This document shows, piece by piece, positions 60,253-64,000 of a stretch of 64,000 nucleotides of DNA. The notes under the pieces were generated by a model, which was not told the DNA's origin, searched no databases, and was given only the letters and a program-made list of their open reading frames with translations. A program made the translations under genes and the position numbers. Origin of the DNA: Gloeophyllum trabeum ATCC 11539 (Eukaryota; Basidiomycota; Agaricomycetes; Gloeophyllales; Gloeophyllaceae); the NCBI RefSeq assembly GCF_000344685.1, contig NW_006920420.1, forward strand, positions 164,702 to 228,701. Direction: 5' to 3'. How positions within the stretch are numbered: position 1 is the stretch's first letter; each line of letters opens with the position of its first letter.

Positions 60253-60637
60253 GCGTGTTACTTAGTACTCCTTATATCGACTTAATTGAGAACCCCGTAG
60301 GGGTAGTGTGCAGTAAAATAAAGAACGTGCTTTTACGTGCTCTTCGCTCTGGTAGCTCCCGCTCAGAATTTGACCAACTGTGGTGTACCTTCAGCAATTC
60401 TGAGTTTACTGTCTAGCGCAAGTCTATGAACTTGAATAGTAAACAGGTCAGACAGTATAAGATTTGTGGTGTACATATCACGCAACAGGCGAAGGTACCC
60501 TTAAGGCTTCCTCGCGCAATTGCAAACTTACAGACGAGTTATGCGCTGTGCGCTTCGCCAAGTGGTTTTCAACCTCTGTATTCCAGCTGCTGCATCGAAA
60601 TGACAGTCCAATTGCTTGTGTGCGATCAATGCTCATG
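60253..60637. other. Convergent intergenic region
   Basis: The 3' ends of the P450 and MFS genes face each other. No feature seen. Confidence 0.5.
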
Positions 60638-62893
60638 TTACGCCTTATCCTCTCCGCCCTCCTGGACCCCCTCCAACCCCCTCTTCTCTTTCCCCCCAAA
60701 CACCGAGCTCGCCTTCCTCACCACCCACGACATCCGCGCATGGCCCCCGTCGCCGCCCACCTCGGCCGTCCCGTGCTGAGGACTCGTGCTCGGCATCTCC
60801 GCCATCTCGATGGCCTTCTCCTGTCGCTCCTCCGCCGCCGTCTTGGTGAGCGACCACCCGCCCGCCCAGCCGAGCCACGCGCGCGCGGGGACGTGCGGGC
60901 CGCGCAGGAGGTGCACGGCGAGGTTGAGCGCGCCGAGGGCGACGCAGAACCCGCCCGTTGCGCGGTAGCCGCCCTCGACGAACACGCGCGTGCCGACTGC
61001 GGTGCCCATTACTTGGCCCTATGCAAAGGTAGCTTGGTTAACTTTGGAGGGTATCTGGAAGATCAAAGAGAGATAGACTCACGAGGAAGATCTGAGATTA
61101 ATATTCACATGGGAAAGGAAGAAGGGAAGGTGAGATTTAGGTTGGTTGTTGGGAGGGAGGATGTGCGAGAGAAGATCCTGCTTACCGATAGGATGAGCAC
61201 TGCATTGAGGCGCGCGCGCGCTTCTGGGTTGATCCTGGCACAACAAACACAAGAATCCCTCAGCATCCGCTTCGCGTGATGGCTACTTGCAAACATACCC
61301 AAACACCACGTTCGTGACAGACACCTGCAGGCCCTCAGCCCCAACATCGAGAACTACCCACCACGATCCAAGTCATCGAATCTCTTCGTTAGCAAAAACA
61401 TTCTGGGGGATTTAGGCGTATGTTCCGTACCGAATATCGCCACAATGACCGCGCCGATGTTGATGCCCCCCGCGGCGGTCTGGATGGCCATGGACACAAT
61501 GATGAGGATGATCGAGAAGAGGGTCGCCGTCCAGGGGAGCAGGCGGTCGATCGCGCGCCCCACGAGCGGGGCCATCGCGATACCGAACATGCCCACCAGC
61601 CCGAACAGCCCGATCTCCAGCCTGCGCGTATACAATATTATATTTCTCGCATTAGCTTTTTCACTCGAAAACAAGCAACAGAGACGTTGACAGGGAGGAC
61701 ACTGACGTGTTGTAGTGGTACGGGGCGTCCGAGAGGAGGAACGTCAGCGTAACCCAGAACGCGCTGTATATCGCGCTGTCCGCGAAGAACAGGATTGCGC
61801 CCTGCACGAGCAGCGGCTCCGTCACCGCGAACTTGGCCATCGTGTACAGAATTTGCAGATACGTCAGCTGCGGGTTCTTCGGCGGCGTGTCCGGGCACAC
61901 GAAGTACAGCACTAGCAGCAGGAGGTACTGGCCTGCGCGGGGGCAAGGGGGAGGATGGGTACGATGTGAGCGGGTGTAAACGAGGAAGGGGGAGGGGGGA
62001 CTGACCGCCGACGCCCATCCAGTAGATGTTCTTGTAGCTGGAGAACTCGGCGATGATGCCGGAGAGCACGCGCGCGAGCATGACACCCATGAGGAGCCCG
62101 CTGAGGACAATCGCGATGGACGACGCGCGCCGCTGGGGCGGCGCGAGCTCTGCTGTTAAGGGAATGAGGATCTGGGTCATATGTCAGGTCGGGCCAGTTG
62201 GACTGGATGTGACATTAGTATGTTAATATGTCTTACCTGCGGCGTGACGGAGAAGACGGCGACGAAGAACGATATGGTCTCGAACGCGACGAGAGAGCGG
62301 GTTATGGCGAGCCCGATGCTCAGTGATGCGGATGCGATCATTAGGAGGAAGAGGAACTGGCGGCGGCGAATCAGGTCTCCCAGAGGAGAGAGTAGGGTCA
62401 ATCCGACTGCATACCTGTTGGTGGTGAAGAGGTTGTGAGGTCCTTATATCAGACATGAAAGTACTGGACTTACCCTGCTTGCAGTAAGCTGGGGATTCGT
62501 GAAACCTCGACGTAGTCGACGTTGAACTCGTCCGCGAGTTGCACTGGAGAGACATTATTTCTCCCATACTAGGCCTTTACTTGTGCTACGCACCAAGTAT
62601 TGGTTGGCAGTAGTATAGATTCATACCTATTGAAAGAGATTAGATCCTTGATAAACTGATCGAACTAACAAGCATCCTGACAAGCTAGAATCATTCATGT
62701 CAGAATACAAAGATTGTTGTAGTACAAAGGACTCTGTCTGACTGAAGGTACTCGCGAATCCGAATATGACAGTGTGCGGGATGCTGAGTTCAAAGGGTGC
62801 ATCTGGATTATGCCGCAAGTAAGGCGGGATCGGGAGGAATCCAAAGTCCAGCTTGCGCAGGGGCTTTCTTTCTTGTGGGAGGTTGTCTGACAT
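60638..62893 (-). CDS. Major facilitator superfamily transporter
   Basis: The start ATG is at 62891-62893 and the end at 60638. The gene is split by roughly nine introns; exons resolved are 62893-62743, 62626-62594, 62543-62474, 62414-62237, 62171-62006, 61932-61707 and 61621-61431, with a few more to the 3' end. After a cytoplasmic leader (PLRKLDFGFLPIPPYLRHN) come the first helix, NLYYCQPILVQLADEF, and the MFS loop YAVGLTLLSPLGDLIRRR. Later helices include FETISFFVAVFSVTPQ, SGLLMGVMLARVLSGI and LFGLVGMFGIAMAPLVGRAIDR. The tail after the last helix is hydrophilic. This is the DHA1-like type often found as exporter in metabolite clusters. Export of the cluster product is inferred from position. 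Confidence 0.88.
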
Positions 62894-64000
62894 GTCTCGC
62901 CTGGCCCGTGTGTGCAGTATCTACGCTGGACTTCAATTCCAAAGGCAAAGGCAGTTGTCCACCTGGTGGCTTGGCGTAGTGGCGTATGCAGCAGTCGGAC
63001 AGTATCGCGTCCACACTATCGACGAGCTTGTTACTCGAGCACCTAGACTGCCCGAGGCCCGAGATCAGTTGACTCGCACGCTGCTCGCATCGTTCTCCGA
63101 GCGCGAGCCTCAATCACAGAAGCGCCGCTCCATCTTTCATTTCGGAGACCCAATCACGGCTTCGCAGAAACGCCAGACAAGAACGGAACAAAAGTCAAAT
63201 TTAAATGGGCGCCATCAGTGGCAGGCGCGTCAACTGATTGCCGACGCCCCGGTGTCAGCGGGACTTGGCAAACCCCCACCCCGGGCGCGTCGGGAAGGCC
63301 CGAATTTCGATCGACCTCAGTCGGCTCGCGAGTCGCGACTCACCTCCGCAGAGACGCGTGAGTCCGAGCATCGCCAGTGTGCTCGAGGGGTATTACTTGG
63401 AAACAAAAAACATAGGTTTCCCCATTTGTATGATCATCAGGCTGGGATTGATTGTGCATACGGGGAATCTTGCATCCGACCGGGAGTCCCTGCCCTGCGC
63501 AGTCTGACTAGCCCAACTCAATATCGTTTCTCGTTTTCATTTTCTCGGGCGCACTGGCACCCCTCCTGCCGACGCGGCGACACGGAGAAACCCGAAGTTA
63601 TTGAGCGTGCATTTTCTGGCGGATTTCTCGTCGCATGCTAGACACCACAGCTGTCAGATAGCTCGTGCTCATCCCACGTGCTGTATTCTATGGCGGACTG
63701 GGATGGTATGTGGCAGTATCAGCAGGGTCACTATACTGGCCCTGCCCTAGCTCAGTAGTTGCAAGGGTGCCAGAACACAACTTGGTGCGCGTCCAACAGC
63801 GCGTCACAACAAGCCAAAACATATCGTATTAGGCAAGACATAAGCAACCGAGAGCCTGGTACATCAGTACAGCGCATGGCAATTGAAAGTCCGCCCCAGA
63901 GAAACGAGAGAAACAGCTCGAGGAGCTGTTTCTCGTTTTCTCGTTCGCGCTGAGATCCCAAGTCCGATCGCCGTTCGGCAGGGACCCCGAAAGGCTTCAG
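62894..64000. other. Terminal intergenic region
   Basis: A long plus-strand frame (62853-63641) has no domain I recognise and overlaps the start of the transporter. I treat it as chance. The hairpin at 63901-63942 is the only structure seen. Confidence 0.4.
63901..63942. repeat. Near-perfect hairpin
   Basis: GAGAAACAGCTC and GAGCTGTTTCTC form a perfect 12-bp stem around a three-base loop (GAG). The arms extend outward with one mismatch into CGAG/CTCG-rich sequence. It could act as a terminator-like or regulatory hairpin, or be the core of a foldback element. Confidence 0.65.

Noticed and set aside
60464..61279. 271-codon plus-strand frame
   Set aside because: It is antisense to the 3' exons of the MFS gene, and the Arg/Ala/His-rich composition indicates a shadow frame.
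62853..63641. 262-codon plus-strand frame at the right end
   Set aside because: It overlaps the start of the transporter on the other strand and shows no domain or codon pattern suggesting a gene.

Overview
The window is nuclear DNA from a filamentous basidiomycete, most likely a plant-litter or wood-degrading Agaricomycete. The evidence is: many short introns (about 45-85 bp), genes closely packed on both strands, two AA9 lytic polysaccharide monooxygenases, a single-pass membrane protein of a type common in basidiomycetes, and an expanded, partly decayed family of F-box/leucine-rich proteins. Two runs of N (19173-19625 and 43549-44268) show it is a scaffold of a draft assembly. I saw no rRNA, tRNA, CRISPR array or complete autonomous transposon.

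Layout. 0-5 kb: two tandem F-box paralogues. The first is interrupted by a small inverted-repeat element, and a 600-bp hAT-like non-autonomous element with a perfect 8-bp target duplication lies just beyond them. 5.8-12 kb: a transmembrane protein, the meiotic recombination factor Hop2, and a kinase-fold protein. 12.4-16.4 kb: two AA9 genes in tandem, only one carrying a C-terminal extension. 18.3-20.5 kb: a perfect 905-bp duplication on both sides of a gap, best read as an assembly artefact. 20.9-25.7 kb: a broken F-box gene, a short-chain dehydrogenase and an MDP-1-type phosphatase. 26-30.3 kb: a 1,319-residue Ser-rich protein with a cyclin-box-like C-terminus. 30.4-36.8 kb: F-box copies in various states of decay, one intact F-box gene of another subfamily, and a fragment of a dehydrogenase gene. 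37-42.7 kb: a mitochondrial carrier (Leu5 type), xylulokinase and a small Hva1/Tudor protein. 45-46.3 kb: another F-box pseudogene.

46.9-62.9 kb is a secondary-metabolite gene cluster. It holds a hybrid NRPS-PKS megasynthase read as C-A-T-T-KS-ACP-TE with no acyltransferase domain. The KS has Asn where the second catalytic His is normally found. A divergently transcribed class III aminotransferase, a cytochrome P450 and an MFS exporter complete the set. Together they suggest assembly of an amino-acid-derived product, amination or deamination, oxidation and export. This is the most likely candidate for an undescribed system in the window. Exon boundaries were worked out by hand from reading frames, splice signals and family similarity, and may be off by a base in places.
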